Positions 19,901 through 31,590 of a DNA stretch of 64,000 bases are shown piece by piece. The notes below the pieces were generated by a model that did no database searches, was not told the origin of the DNA, and saw nothing but the letters and a program-made list of their open reading frames with translations. Source of the DNA: Paralichthys olivaceus (taxonomy: Eukaryota; Chordata; Actinopteri; Pleuronectiformes; Paralichthyidae); NCBI RefSeq assembly GCF_024713975.1, contig NC_091112.1:11020001-11084000 (forward strand), written 5' to 3'. Both the position numbers and the translations under genes were made by a program. How positions within the stretch are numbered: the first letter of the stretch is position 1; every line of letters starts with the position of its first letter.

Positions 19901-20813
19901 TCATCACAACGAAAAACCAAACCAACCAGTGCCAAAGATAATTAATTAATTTCCTCTCATATAAAACAAAATGTAGTAAATAATCACATTTTAGAACCTG
20001 AAACCTAAGATTTTTGGTATTTCTGCAATACATAGCTTGATCAACTAAACAATTATCAGTATCATTAGAAAATGATTTTGTGATGATTGCCCAATGTTTG
20101 CCGCACTAATGAGAACATGAAATAAAAAAGCTTTAGAAAAAGGTTCTCTGTTCTGTCAAATGTAATTAAAAACACTGAAAGGGTGAACTCACCCACATTA
20201 TAAAAAGAATCTCCCATAGCCATGCATTTAGTCTTATACAATATACAGTTATATGGTTTTATTTAAAGAGGTTTTGAGGTGACTGTCTCTTGACATTTCT
20301 GCTACCACCTCAATACAAAAGAAGGTAATGAGAGTTTCACATCAGAAATCAACACCCACATCTTTCTGCGTGTTGATTTCCATAATCCAGAAAAACAGGA
20401 CATTGTTTCTTTTTTAAATATACGTTTTAGTGTCAAAATTAAGTTTAACATTTTGTCTGTCTTTGTTTCATCTCGGTGCCCTCCCTTCCCCTTACTGTGT
20501 TCTCAGGTTGTTCAGTGGTACCTTGCTGCACGGCCTCTTCAGGTATGTAAAAGGGGGAGGAGCAGCTGAGTCTCTCGTTGCTGGGGGAACCTTTTCTGGA
20601 CAACTTTACTTCTCCCTCCTGGATGCTGTGAGGAAATGCAGCTCCAAAGCCAATCCCTCTTCAGCGGCAGGGAGGGGGAAGAGAGGCAGAGGCCGAGTGA
20701 GGAGAGGACGACGGGGAGGTGGGAGAGGAGCACGCGGAGGCGGGCAAGAGACAGAGGAGATGATCAACAGGTTTGCTCTCCTGATGGAAGACGACGACTC
20801 TGATTATGATTGA
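16974..20813 (+). CDS. aste1: Asteroid homolog 1 (XPG/FEN-like nuclease family)
   Basis: Six coding exons: 16974-17211, 17652-17918, 18030-19090, 19198-19429, 19546-19738 and 20507-20813, totalling 765 codons plus stop. Human ASTE1 has about 679 residues as recalled. The N-terminus (MGVQGLTTFVEG) and acidic positions typical of FEN-type nucleases are present: D30 (LVIDGSS), D78 (VVLDGG), E139 and D141 (AEADRE), D159 and D161 (LANDSDFYIF). Later family blocks are PLSSFQW, LLPLCAVLTGNDY, GAAHIFSQWQACL and LFSGTLLHGLF. The 111-base intron 2 happens to be open in frame, but splicing it at CCAG|GT restores the family join. Two Arg-Gly-rich stretches are added: one in exon 3 (about 18818-18870) and one at the C-terminus, before an acidic end (MEDDDSDYD). 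In human cells ASTE1 is reported as a nuclease working with shieldin at DNA double-strand breaks. The start is the first Met after the acceptor and matches the family. Confidence 0.95.
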
Positions 20814-21351
20814 TGAGGAGGCAGATATAAAATATTCTGATCGATACAAAGCTCGAGGAAAGGACATTCCAGTGGTTTATAAAAAACGTGCTCAGGGAAT
20901 GCTAGGAGTGGTCATTTTCCAGTGAAGGTCAACACCTCTTCATGTTTATCACTGCGCTTCAACCTCTATAACCATGTTGCACTAATTAAGCCTCTACTTG
21001 CATTTAATCTTCAATTTTCTGTTGCCATCTCAAATCATGTGATGCCAAGACATACGTATCAGAATGTCTTTGTTTTTCCAAAGCACAACCATATTTTAGC
21101 AAACTTTTTTATCAAAATGTCACAGTAATTAATCAATCTGTTTTCAACCTGACAGTTTTATTCACCTTTGTCAATACTTAAAGTTAAATCCATTATTGGT
21201 GTATGGCAGCTAATGTCATGTTAATGAGTAACATCTGAAATGTTATGCCATTTTATCACTGATGTCTTAATATGTAAATGAATGAATTTGGACCATTGTT
21301 TTTAAAATGACCAGTTTCTACTTGTAACTACATACAGATGAGAATACAATA
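20814..21351. other. Convergent 3' interval between aste1 and klhl7
   Basis: AT-rich sequence after the aste1 stop (TGA at 20811-20813). It should hold the aste1 3' UTR. I see no canonical AATAAA on the plus strand close to the stop, so the end of aste1 transcription is not placed. The opposite gene ends near 21352. Confidence 0.55.
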
Positions 21352-21357
21352 TTTATT
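21352..21357 (-). terminator. klhl7: Polyadenylation signal AATAAA for klhl7
   Basis: AATAAA on the minus strand about 560 bases beyond the klhl7 stop codon (21918-21920). It is the candidate end of the klhl7 3' UTR, which covers AT-rich sequence with no other gene. Confidence 0.5.
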
Positions 21358-21917
21358 CATTTCTCTGTACATTCAGTTTTAAGTTACACAGAAATACATA
21401 GGCAACATTAAGTACATATATTTACACAACACAACCAAGATTCAACTATTTATAAATGTGGTATATCTACACTCTGTAACAGTACAAACTTCACAGCTAA
21501 AAGAAAATAAGAAGAAACACTCAAATTGTAATTTCTCTGACATGATTCATCAGACGTTCTTTTTGGTTTGAGATTTTTTTTAAACAACTAAAAGTCTACA
21601 TATACCAACTGACAAATCAAACTAAGTAAAAGTGTCATTGTCACCTAAAACATACATTTGTTGATAACGTCCCACTGGAACTTTAACTTTAGCTCCTGAG
21701 ATTCAGGTACAGATAAAAGGTTAAAGAAAAATTTGGCCACCGGACATAGTTAAAGAACTTCATAACTTAAAATACACACGTGAATATTCACATTCACAAA
21801 AACCGGGTCGCAAACTTCACAAAAGCCTTGTGTAAATCAGTTCCATAATTCTATTGGAGGCCTAATGCTGTGGCTGCTGCAACTTCCTCAACTTAGTGTA
21901 CAACTTCCTCTCATTTT

Positions 21918-24900
21918 CTATGAGGTTGAGGCAGACGGAGGGGCTGTGATTGCAGGGTGTGACTGAGAGTCTATTAAGTCCATGTCTTCGTCTTCATTTA
22001 CTCCACATGTGTCGACCACGCAGATTAGGCAGCTGGTGACGGGAAACGCTCGCACCTTGCTGCAAGTCACCCACCTGAACACGCAAGAAAACTGATTCAG
22101 AGATGCAATGGCAGGGTCATTAGTGTGAAACAAGCTATTATGTATAGTCGTTGATTCCATCACCTGTCAGTGTCAGTGTGGTACTCCAGGACATGTCCAA
22201 GCCGCCCCACACCTTGGAACCCTGCCAGCACATAGATGACATCACCGACTGCCGCACACTTCACTGTCACACCGCGCCATGGCATCGGCGAGGCAACACG
22301 CCACTCATTACTGACAATGTCGTAGTACTCCAATGAGTCAAGTCCACCTACAAAAAACATAAAAACAATACCATACAAATGCCACTAGAAAATCTTGCTA
22401 GTAAAACCTGCTAAAACTACTATGGTCAATCTTCACCATGGGAGTGTTCATTATCAGTTGTATTACCTAGTGCCCCCTGCCCTCCAACAGCATAGATCCT
22501 ATTGTTGACCACCACCAGGCCGTGATTCTTCCTGGCCTCTCTCATCCCACACAGCTCCCTCCATCTGAGGAAAGGAAGAGAGGGAGACAGAGACAGGACA
22601 AGGATGAGTTTCATTAGTACAATTGGAGTGTAACAAAAGTACTTTATTATAGTGAAAAATGTCCCTGCCTTTTTGTGGAGAAATTACGATGACTTATGGT
22701 TTGTCTTCTTTCAAAGCCCATTGGTTACACTAAAAATATTGTAGCCAAAAAAAAGCCTGTCATCCTATTGCATTGACAGTTTGGGGAATAAATTATTTTG
22801 ACAAAACAAAATCAATCTGTATATACGCACTTAATAATAATTATATACACTAATTAATCACTTGGGTGGCTGTCGCTCAGAATGTAGAGTGAGACATCCA
22901 CCAACCAAAAGGTAGGTGGTTGAATCCCTGGAACCTTCAATCTGACTCAGGGTGCATGTGAGCATACACAGACTGTGCATCATTCCTTATGTTACATAAA
23001 AAGCTGTACTATTTTGTGACTCACTGTTGTGTGTTGGGGTCAAAAACCTCACAGTTGCTGAGGATCCTGCCAGACACGTTGTTCCCCACTGTTCCTCCAC
23101 AGACGTAGATGAGACCATAAGCCTCCACTGAACCGTGGCTGCAGCGGGCCATTAGCATGCTGGTTTTCACCTTCCACGACTCAGTCCTTGTGTCGTAACA
23201 TTCGAAAAGGTTCAAGGCTGAACTACCTGTCGACACACACATACAGTACATAGTAGGTTTGCAAAAGTGGCTTGTAATTGTTCATAAGGAGAACAACAAA
23301 AATTGCCCAACCTTTTTAAGCCAAAAATACATATACATCATACTGAAAATACAAACCACTGCATCAAACCCCCAAATTTCCTACTTTCCCTCTTTGCCAC
23401 CTCCCTGTGCTCACCAACTTCAGACCCTCCAGATGTGTAGATTTTTCCCTGGGCAGCACAGGCAGCCAGACTGTCGCGTGGTGTGGGTGGACCCAGTTTG
23501 GAGTACCAGCTGTCCTTCAGAACATTGTAGCAGTCCATGCGCTTGATGGGAAAGAGCTGTGAGCCACCCAGGATGTAGACCACATTGTCCCAGAATACAG
23601 CTGTGGCATCCCTGCGCTTCTCAAAAGGGCATCGGATGTCTGTCCAGCTGGAGTCCTGTATGCAGAGACACACTGACACCTCACTGCACAAAATGTGTGA
23701 AAAATCTTGCACAAAAACCTCCTTATTTTTCACAAATTGTGAAACTGAATCTTGTCTTTAGCTTTAGCTGTAACACTGATGATCATGAACACACATATTC
23801 ATACGATATTTTGACATGTGCAGCCTGGTACCTTGGGGTTGAAGTAGCGGCAGGACTGTGGCTGGGAGCCTCCAAATAGGGCGATGCGGTAGTCGTGCTT
23901 CTTCCGTCTCAGTCGGCTGCTCTCTCCCAAGTCCTCCCGATCCTCCAGGGACAGCAGGTGGTAGCGCATTCCACCTTGGACAAAAAACACAGGCTGTGTG
24001 TGTCTACCAAGCAGGCATTAGGGTTGACATAATTTCAGCATAACTTGCCCTCATGAGAATCATCAACACACAGAGATAATGTAGTTAAAATAATGCAATG
24101 GTGGCTCATACTGTACGTTCTAAATAAGTAACAACCCATCAAAAACCCTAAATGTTACACGAGATAATAATGACTATCCAACTTTTCACTACAATAAAAA
24201 ACGATGATACAAGTAGTTAAACTAAGATCCAGAGTAATATCGAATGTTCACAAACAGTAGAAAGCATCAACTATTCCCTCACTGCACCAATATTTTTTGG
24301 GCCCTTTGCATGAATAAAATACAGTGCGACTCACTGATGACCATCTTGAGGCACTGGGGGTTGTCCTGGATGAGGGGCTCAGCCTGCACTGTCTTAGATA
24401 GGAAGGTTTTGGAGACCAAGGGGAAGCGAACACACCCCAGCACCTCCACCATATACTGCTGTCTGTTACACACATCGTACTTCAGCCAGCGCACTGCTGC
24501 GTCATAAATCTTTGAGGACAAATACAGCAACAGAACATGTCAAAATATGTTATCGATGAAATTTCATTTTAGTCAAAGCTATCATTCAGCTTTGGCCTGA
24601 TGTAATGAACCACATTCATTTGGCGATCCAAGCCATTAAAGTTTTTATTGAGATACTTATATATACGTATTATTGTATAATTTGCACATATTCCTTTGAG
24701 TTTGATGTTATTTCTTCTCTGCTCAAGAATCATGGGGATTCAAGTACATTTATACAAAATAATATTACCAAAGATATCAAGTAGAGGGAACCAACTTCTA
24801 ACCCTAACCCTCTATCAATCTATCTATCTTGTAATTATTTTTTTAGATTTGGTGGTTTGACCCCTTCCAAAGGTCGTAGAAGCTTGGGGATGGTACCAAT

Positions 24901-27658
24901 GGATCGGGCATACCCACATTAGTTCAGAGGGTTGTCAATGGGTTGTCATCCCTAACCCTAACCACAACCCTAACCCTAATTTCAACCCTAACCCATATTC
25001 ACCATAGGGTGAAAAACTCTGCGCTGCTTGCTCGAAACATGCTGAAATTCAGTGTGGGTGCGTGGCAGGCTCCCCTTTATTAATGATGAAATGCCCAAGT
25101 CTCTACGGCCTTCAGAAAAAAAGTTATTCAAAAATATCTTTGAATTTTTTCTTTAGATTTGGTGGTTTGACCCCTTCCAAAGGTTGCAGAAGCTCGGGGA
25201 TGGTACCAATGGATCGGGCATACCCATATTGGTTCAGAGCAGGGGTTTTCAAAGTGTGGTAGAGTAAGCCCCCCCTCGGAGAGCAAATTCCAACATCTGT
25301 ACTTTTAGAACATCTTTTTTTTTTTTTTACACATTTCAAACATCTGTGCTTTTTTTTAACACATCACATTTTCTTTTTTAACATCACATCACCACAATCG
25401 CGCCCCCCCTGCAGAACTCTGGCGCCCCCTAGGGGACACTTTGAAAAGCCCTGCAATAGAATATCTGTACCTGGGCCTCAGCACGGACAGTGAGTTTGTC
25501 CTGGTGCAGAAGATGTGTGAGTTGCGTAACGTCCAGTTGCAGGAACTCATCGAGTTTGTAAACTTCAGTGAAATGGAGCTGGGTGAAGTCCTCGGCTGCT
25601 GCTTTCAGCTCAGGACAGTCCATACAGTCTGAAAGGGCTGAAATACCTGCAGAGGACAAAACAAGGATCAGCGTTCCACTCAAATGAGTTGCATGACAGG
25701 CAGACCTAACACCAGAAGGGAGAAGTAATTTAAGTATTTAATCATATGTTTTTTCATATTTAGATTTCCAAAACAGTTCTTGAATATACATAGGAGACTC
25801 CTTGACACCAGTAACTGTTTAACTCACTCAGCTGGATAGTTTTGACCCTTAGGCCATCTATTATTTTGATGTTGTTAACTCAGTAAATAAAGGACGAGAG
25901 GGCTCAGCAAATAGAAGAAACTTGTCAACTACCTTTCAACCTGGCTGAATTGTACTTTTAATTTTACTCTTACCCAGGCAGTTCGTTGCATCAATCTGTC
26001 CTTTGAGGAACTCCACACACATCTTCTTCACAGGCTCAATCTGGTACTGGTTGGCTGCATCCAGCAACGACTGGACATTACTGCTATTCACTGAGATCCT
26101 GGCACAAACACACACGCACATACACAGTACATTCAGTGCATTTGGAATAGGAATACATCAACACAGTGATTAGCCTCTCAATACAAGAAGCGCCTTGGCA
26201 GCATCTAGCCACAGTTGTTAAAAATAAAATGTTTATTTGTAATTATAATAATTGTTCATTTGTTATTATTATATTGATATTGAGTTATTATGCTCAAGTT
26301 TAAATGAAAGTCTTACCGAGCCGTATAGATAAACTCAATCAACAGCTCAATGATCTCAGGCTCAGCACTCCTGAGCTCCACTTCATGGGACATCGACTCC
26401 ATCATTCTGGCTGCAGGTGAGGAAAAAGAGTGAAAGGCTTCACAACACTTGGGAAACGGAGATGTTTTTTCAGCTAGGCTTGGCAACAGCTTGGAAAGCA
26501 CTGGATAGTTAAAAATGTGTAATCGTACTATAGTGACTGTGATTCACAAAATTAAGAATATTCCTTATTTGTGTTATTTTTGGAGGTAAAATGGCCAAGA
26601 TGTGTAAGAGAACCTTGGTTGTTTTTTTCTTTCTTTTGATTGGTTGATTTAGTTACTTTCAAACAAAACTAATGAGCATTTAGACAGATAGATTATTTTG
26701 CCTCCAAGGGAAATTGGTTTACAGCAACAATCACAGGGCATTTACCAAAGAGCAACATAACAAAAATCCACACTTAACTTATGCTTACACTTACATTTAA
26801 CCCAAAGCAGCTTTGCATTGACAGACCAGCTGCAAATCACACTTACTAGTGAACATGAGGCTGAAGAAGTGGCTTGCAGCAGCCAGTACAACTCTGTGGG
26901 CAGGGAAGTGTTTCCCCTGAACCACCAGGGTCACATCACAGAGGGTGCCCTGCGGTAGACACACACAAACACATTTTTCATTTCAGGAACACAGGGGCTG
27001 GGCAATAGAACAATTTCAAAAATAAATGCAATATACATTTCATCAATAGCAATCTGACAAACATATATAGTGTGTATTCATATATGAATTGTACAAACAC
27101 AGCAAGGAGGTATAACCTATAATTGATTTACCTAGAGACCACCTATATATTGTTCTAACTCAGATTTGTATTCCCACTGCTGCCAGACTCTACAACACCA
27201 TCGGGAAATTAAAATACTGCCCTTTTTTCCCCCCACTTATACTATATGCACTATTTCTAAAGGTAAATACATTTTTGCACATTTATGTCATCTGCACATC
27301 ACCGTATGTTTTTATGCACAAATGTTTTTTCTAGTTGCTCGTGCATCATCCTCTGCAGTGAAAGGTGTATATAAGTAGAAGAGTCTAAAAACACAACCAT
27401 CACCCAGGAGCAAAATCAGTCTTGAAACTGCTCTTTAGTCTTTGCAATAATGTGACATTTCTTATACTAATCATAGATCTTCTTTGGTATGATTCCTACA
27501 AGGTCTGACCGTCGTCTCTGTGCACACACCTGCTTCCTCAGGTTGTTCATGACTGCCATGATGCCGGACAGCTGCCTGTACTCCTCTTTGGTGGCACACT
27601 TCCTCTCGCACTTCTTCTTGGAGCCGGACGCCTTCTCCGGAGGGGCTATCCCCGTCAT
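21918..27658 (-). CDS. klhl7: Kelch-like protein 7 (BTB-BACK-Kelch, CUL3 adaptor)
   Basis: Twelve coding exons (minus): 27658-27530, 26949-26847, 26410-26317, 26098-25974, 25646-25471, 24509-24335, 23974-23832, 23655-23415, 23226-23025, 22564-22467, 22347-22164, 22074-21918. They sum to 608 codons plus stop; human KLHL7 has 586 residues as recalled. Residues 44-145 form the BTB domain ([40 protein letters not shown]). Residues 150-255 form the BACK domain ([21 protein letters not shown]). Six Kelch repeats fill about 293-560 ([50 protein letters not shown]). The C-terminus is longer than the human one and acidic, then Ser/Pro/Thr-rich. KLHL7 bridges substrates to the CUL3-RBX1 ubiquitin ligase; human variants cause retinitis pigmentosa and a Crisponi-like syndrome. 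Its neighbour hycc1 matches human 7p15. Confidence 0.97.
22865..22960 (+). repeat. tRNA-derived SINE fragment in a klhl7 intron
   Basis: Sequence resembling the head of a common fish SINE: GTGGCTGTCGCTCAGAATGT (A-box-like), then CCAACCAAAAGGTAGGTGG and GGTTGAATCCC (B-box-like), followed by a diverged body. The same family occurs inverted at 56361-56540. It lies in the klhl7 intron between exons 9 and 10, antisense to the gene. The cloverleaf is not intact, so it is not called a tRNA. Confidence 0.65.
24797..24995. repeat. Interstitial telomere-like CCCTAA clusters
   Basis: Three short clusters of CCCTAA-type hexamers with imperfect spacers: near 24798-24812, 24950-24975 and 24983-24993. They occur in the klhl7 intron between exons 5 and 6. 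The hexamer equals the vertebrate telomere repeat, but the arrays are very short and degenerate. Confidence 0.7.
24838..25238 (+). repeat. Two direct copies of a ~90-bp sequence in a klhl7 intron
   Basis: The block starting TTTAGATTTGGTGGTTTGAC and continuing through CCCCTTCCAAAGG, GGGGATGGTACCAATGG and ATCGGGCATACCCA occurs at about 24841-24928 and again at about 25153-25238, 312 bases apart, in the same orientation with few differences. The interval holds the telomere-like hexamers and unique DNA. This is a segmental tandem duplication or two copies of one repeat. Confidence 0.9.
25240..25453. mobile_element. MITE-like element with hAT-type inverted ends, beside a klhl7 exon
   Basis: The left end CAGGGGTTTTCAAAGTGT and the right end ACACTTTGAAAAGCCCTG are imperfect inverted repeats 214 bases apart. 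The ends resemble the CAGGGGT(T/C)CTCAAA termini of fish non-autonomous hAT elements. The interior is low-complexity (T runs and a GCGCCCCC block) and non-coding. I see no convincing 8-bp target duplication. The right end stops 17 bases from the donor-side end of klhl7 exon 5 (25471). Confidence 0.65.
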
Positions 27659-28331
27659 GTCAGCCCGGTTAGTGTCTTCTCCTCAGTTTAAATCAAACTA
27701 CGACACTGTGTGAGCAGTGTGCAGCGATGGTCTCTTTGTTTACACTTTGCTCGCTAGCCACGAACAGCTCCTGGTGGGGTTTATGTATGAAATGAGTGAA
27801 GAGTTCGCCCACAGCCTCACCTTGAAAGGTAGTGGTGAGATTCATAAAAGATAAACTTGCTGTCATGTGGAAATAAAACCCGGTCAGTGTCGCGTATTTT
27901 TTAAGCTACGACTCAAACTCCATGGACTGTGGGGGTCCCTTGTTTTTCTTCTACGGTTCTGTTGTGGTAGTATCGACTCGCGTTCACCCTCTTGCGACAG
28001 ACACGCAACACTTAAAAGTGCGGGATTGCAGAGTAAATTTCTTCAACAACTAAGGAACACATAAAAACATGGAATTGTATAAGTAGATTTCAGTTTTTCA
28101 TTTTATTTCCAGTGAATGAAGATATTGCGATAGCACCAACGGCAGCACAGTGTTTACCTCGCTGCTGCAGGTGTCTGTGCACGTTCTTCGCACCTGACGT
28201 CCAAATCTGCAACTTCACCAGGAAGTTTTTCCATGAATCACATGATGCCGACGTCACGCGGAATGAGGAGCACAAATGCATAATTGTCAGAAATAACTGA
28301 CCCGAAAACAAAGTGGCAGAGCTGCAGAAAC
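27659..28331. promoter_or_regulatory. Head-to-head promoter of klhl7 and the unrecognised gene at 28332
   Basis: The start codons of klhl7 (minus, 27658) and of the four-exon gene (plus, 28332) are 673 bases apart and diverge, so both 5' UTRs and a probable bidirectional promoter lie here. I see no TATA box at a useful distance from either start. Transcription starts cannot be fixed by eye. Confidence 0.55.
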
Positions 28332-30124
28332 ATGCCTCAGCTTCTCTGCTGCTGCGTCTCCAGTCCCAACTCCGGCGACGACGAGGTAGGCTGTGCTTTC
28401 ACCGTACTGAGCTTCGTGTAAATGTTGATCCGATCATAAAAAGGGGCTTCCATCGAGATCTGACGAGAAACTTGATCAGATACGACCCTCAGTGAAATTA
28501 TGGGATTAAACAATTACTGCCACAGCCTACTTTAATGTAACAATGGCAGAGAAGAAACATAAATATACTGTGCATATGTCACAGAAAGACATTATTAAGT
28601 TATTCGAGTGTGGTCACATCAATAAAAACACTGATTATAATAATATAAATCTCTTGAATAATGTACAGACAGGCTAAAACATGCTTCACAGTGGCTGTGC
28701 ACTGAGTCATTTCATGTTTCCAGGTGATCACAAGTATTCTAGTGTTTTATGTCTGTGTTTTATAAATGCCAGTAAATATAAATAACTACACTAGAATGGC
28801 ACTGATTAGTATAGTTATACCCACAAGGCCCAATAGTTTACATATCTGTCCCCTATACATGCCTGATTTTTTTGTTTTCATCAAGATCCATGAATTATTG
28901 TCTGAGATGTTAACAAACCCCATATTTTGCAATGTTAAAGAAAATGAAAGAAAAAATTCCGGCCACTCCCTGTTCTGGATCTGCACTGACATTTGATTCA
29001 AGATTCAAGGGTTTATTGTCATATGCACAACAATTACATTTAGCAGTTGCTGGCAATGAAATGTTTGAGTCCCACAAGACTCAAACTTCATCCCTCTACC
29101 AAGTTTAATAGCAAACCATTTAAAAGTTTTTGCGTTATCCTGCTAACAAATGGAGAAGAAAAACATTTATTACTCTCTTGGTGGAGGTGATAAAAGACAG
29201 ATTACATATAAAGATATATCTATTCTGCTGTTTCAGAGGCAGCCTCTGCTGCAGCCCAGAACATCTGATCTGAATGAAGCTGGATCAGCGAGACAGATCC
29301 CAGCAGCATGCAGCGGTACATCATCACTTTCTCAAACCCCTCCAGTTCATAAAGATATGGAATTATTTTTTGATGGAATGATTTTCTTTCTGCCCTGAAG
29401 CTCAGACAGTGAGACGGATTGGCAGGCTGGTGATGAGGCGAGTAAACGTGCCAGAGTTGGACCAGAGGTTTTCTGAAGTGGCCGAGATCTTTAATGAACA
29501 GCAGCAGAGTTATGAGGCCCTGGTCCGACACATCAGCAGCCTGCGACAGAACTGTGACTGTGCCCACAGTGATACCCTGGGTTTTGCTGATTGTGTGGGG
29601 AAGATCAGAGAGGAGCACCGTGAGTGACACACTACCCACATGTACAGACAATGTGATGGAAGGTTATCATGGCTAAATTTTCTGTTTCTGCTTCTTTTAT
29701 GTATGTCCACCTCTCTCTATCTCCAGAAGCCACGTACAAAGTGTTGCTTAAGATGAATGGCTATGATTTCTCCCTCAATGTGGTCCCTGTGGGGTTAGAC
29801 GGTGAATGCGAGGAGGAGTCGCTTCCTCGACGTCTGAAGTTGGCTCAGGAAGAGCTGAGGGGCACCTCTGAAAGCGCCAGAGCCACCATCTCAAGGTGTA
29901 CCACACTTCACGAGTTGTTCAACTGGCTTCTCCGCAACAGGGATCAAAAGGCCGAGCAAGTGAAGGGGGCAGCACCATCGTACCAGGAGCAAGGGAGACT
30001 AAGTGAGAACCTGGAGGAGAACATGAGGAATGTGAGGAGGGCGAAGGAGATGATGGCGGAATACAAACAACGAGCCGGAGAAGTCCTCACCGAGGCTGCA
30101 CATATTGCAGGGGCTATTTTGTAG
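28332..30124 (+). CDS. Unrecognised 249-residue protein, N-terminal Cys cluster and helical body
   Basis: Four coding exons: 28332-28385, 29237-29315, 29401-29619 and 29727-30124, with phases that join into one 249-codon frame. I do not recognise the family. The N-terminus is MPQLLCCCVSSPNS: three adjacent cysteines near the start suggest palmitoylation. It is followed by an acidic dileucine-like motif, E18-R-Q-P-L-L23, of the kind read by AP adaptors. The rest looks largely helical and charged (VRRIGRLVMRRVNVPELDQR; MRNVRRAKEMMAEYKQRAGE), with heptad-like stretches and no membrane segment. The exon 2 donor (GTACAT) is weak and its intron is only 85 bases, so residues around 44 are the least certain. 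The other junctions are canonical. It shares a divergent promoter region with klhl7. A peripheral endolysosomal or Golgi membrane protein would fit the N-terminus, but that is inference. Confidence 0.78.
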
Positions 30125-31590
30125 TTTAAATGGTTTAATTTAATCCACTAATTACATTTTAAGTATTTTATATCCTTACAAAGATTACACATACTCTGTT
30201 ACAATCATGGGTGGAAACAGTGTCACACAGCAAGGCTACTGTTGTCGCTCAGACTAAACCACATTTTTCAAGTTGCAATGTCCTTTTTCTTGATAAATCA
30301 GAATCACAGAATCAGTCATCAGTATTGCTACCCTGACATCTGCAGCAACATCAGCAATGTTAAAACTGTGACACATAATGAAAAACTTACACACAAAACA
30401 TCATGCATGTATTTAATGGTAGTGACTATATACTGTGGTTTGCAGGCCTTGGCAGCACCTTGTTTCAAGGACATGAATGCTTATTGATAATTATTGAATA
30501 TGGCACTCAAACTTAAAATACTGTTCATCTATCTTTGTGAAGAATTAAATTTCCCCTAAAATGTGTAATTATAACAGCGAACATTAGGGGGCAATGCATG
30601 CTTACTTTACTGTTGTAACAGCGAGTGTTCCTTATTCCTGAGTTGTAGAGCTTCTCTTATAAATTCTACTAAATGGAATTCAAGAAAACCTAAATCCTAC
30701 AGTCCCAGAATCAGGGATCACATGATTAATACATCACTGTTTTTAATGTTAGAATTTTACTTTGCCTTGTTGTTAATATTATTCCAAATCACTATACAGG
30801 TTGAAAACTGTACATCTCATCTATAATGCCAGCAAGGACCACACAGATCAGAATGTGGTTTCCTATATGCAGCAATTGGAACTCTGCCTGATGTTTGTTG
30901 TGGCTGTTGTGTCATTTTGCTATTGCAACATTCAGACAGAGCAGATTTGATGCTTATAATCCACGAAAAGCCTCGTTGTATTTATCCACTGATTGGAATC
31001 TGCAGCTTTCCGGCATCTGCTATTGTTAAAGCAAACAAACACATGGCCACACACACATGCCGTCTTGATAATTAATATTGGAAAATTCATTGTTCCGGAG
31101 GTCATTGTCAAGTGGTCATGCATTATTTATCTGAGAGAGTGTTGCTTTTGTGTGTGATGTGTGCAGAATGTGCTGGGTAAAAAAATAATTTTGTAACAAC
31201 AACAAAGTATAAAATGTTGTTTAATATTAATATATTTAGGGTTAAAGCTGAAAATTACAATTACATAATTAAAATGTGAATATACTGCATTATAATCAAA
31301 GGTAAATTACTAATGAGTCAATATCATTAAAGTGCAATTAATATGCTGAAGGATATTTTCTGACAGTATCATATTCCCACTATAAATAAATAAAAGGCTT
31401 ATTCATGTAGTTCATTAACAGCATTTTAGCAACTCGCTCTGCTGTCAAAGAGCAACTACTGACAGCGACAACCTACCGTGATCGTGGAAATTATTCACAT
31501 GGAGCAAATACTACGATATGATTGGTTCTTTTAATCGAAGGCGCGGTAACGACATTATTAACTGCTTCCCGATTGGCTGAAGTGCTCCGT
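30125..31590. other. Intergenic interval with the 3' UTR of the unrecognised gene
   Basis: AT-rich DNA without recognised genes or clear repeats. It should contain the 3' UTR of the gene ending at 30124. An ATTAAA variant near 30544 is a possible polyadenylation signal. From about 31500 the sequence becomes CpG-richer towards the hycc1 promoter. Confidence 0.5.

Noticed and set aside
22865-22940. Possible tRNA gene
   Set aside because: Box-like motifs are present, but the arms do not pair as a cloverleaf and the sequence matches a fish SINE head.
24797-24995. Telomere or chromosome-end signature
   Set aside because: Only a few broken hexamers inside an intron, flanked by exons of the same gene on both sides.
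29150-29398. Separate small gene starting at ATG 29150
   Set aside because: This frame only reads through the intron into exon 2 of the four-exon gene. The part before 29237 is intronic in character.
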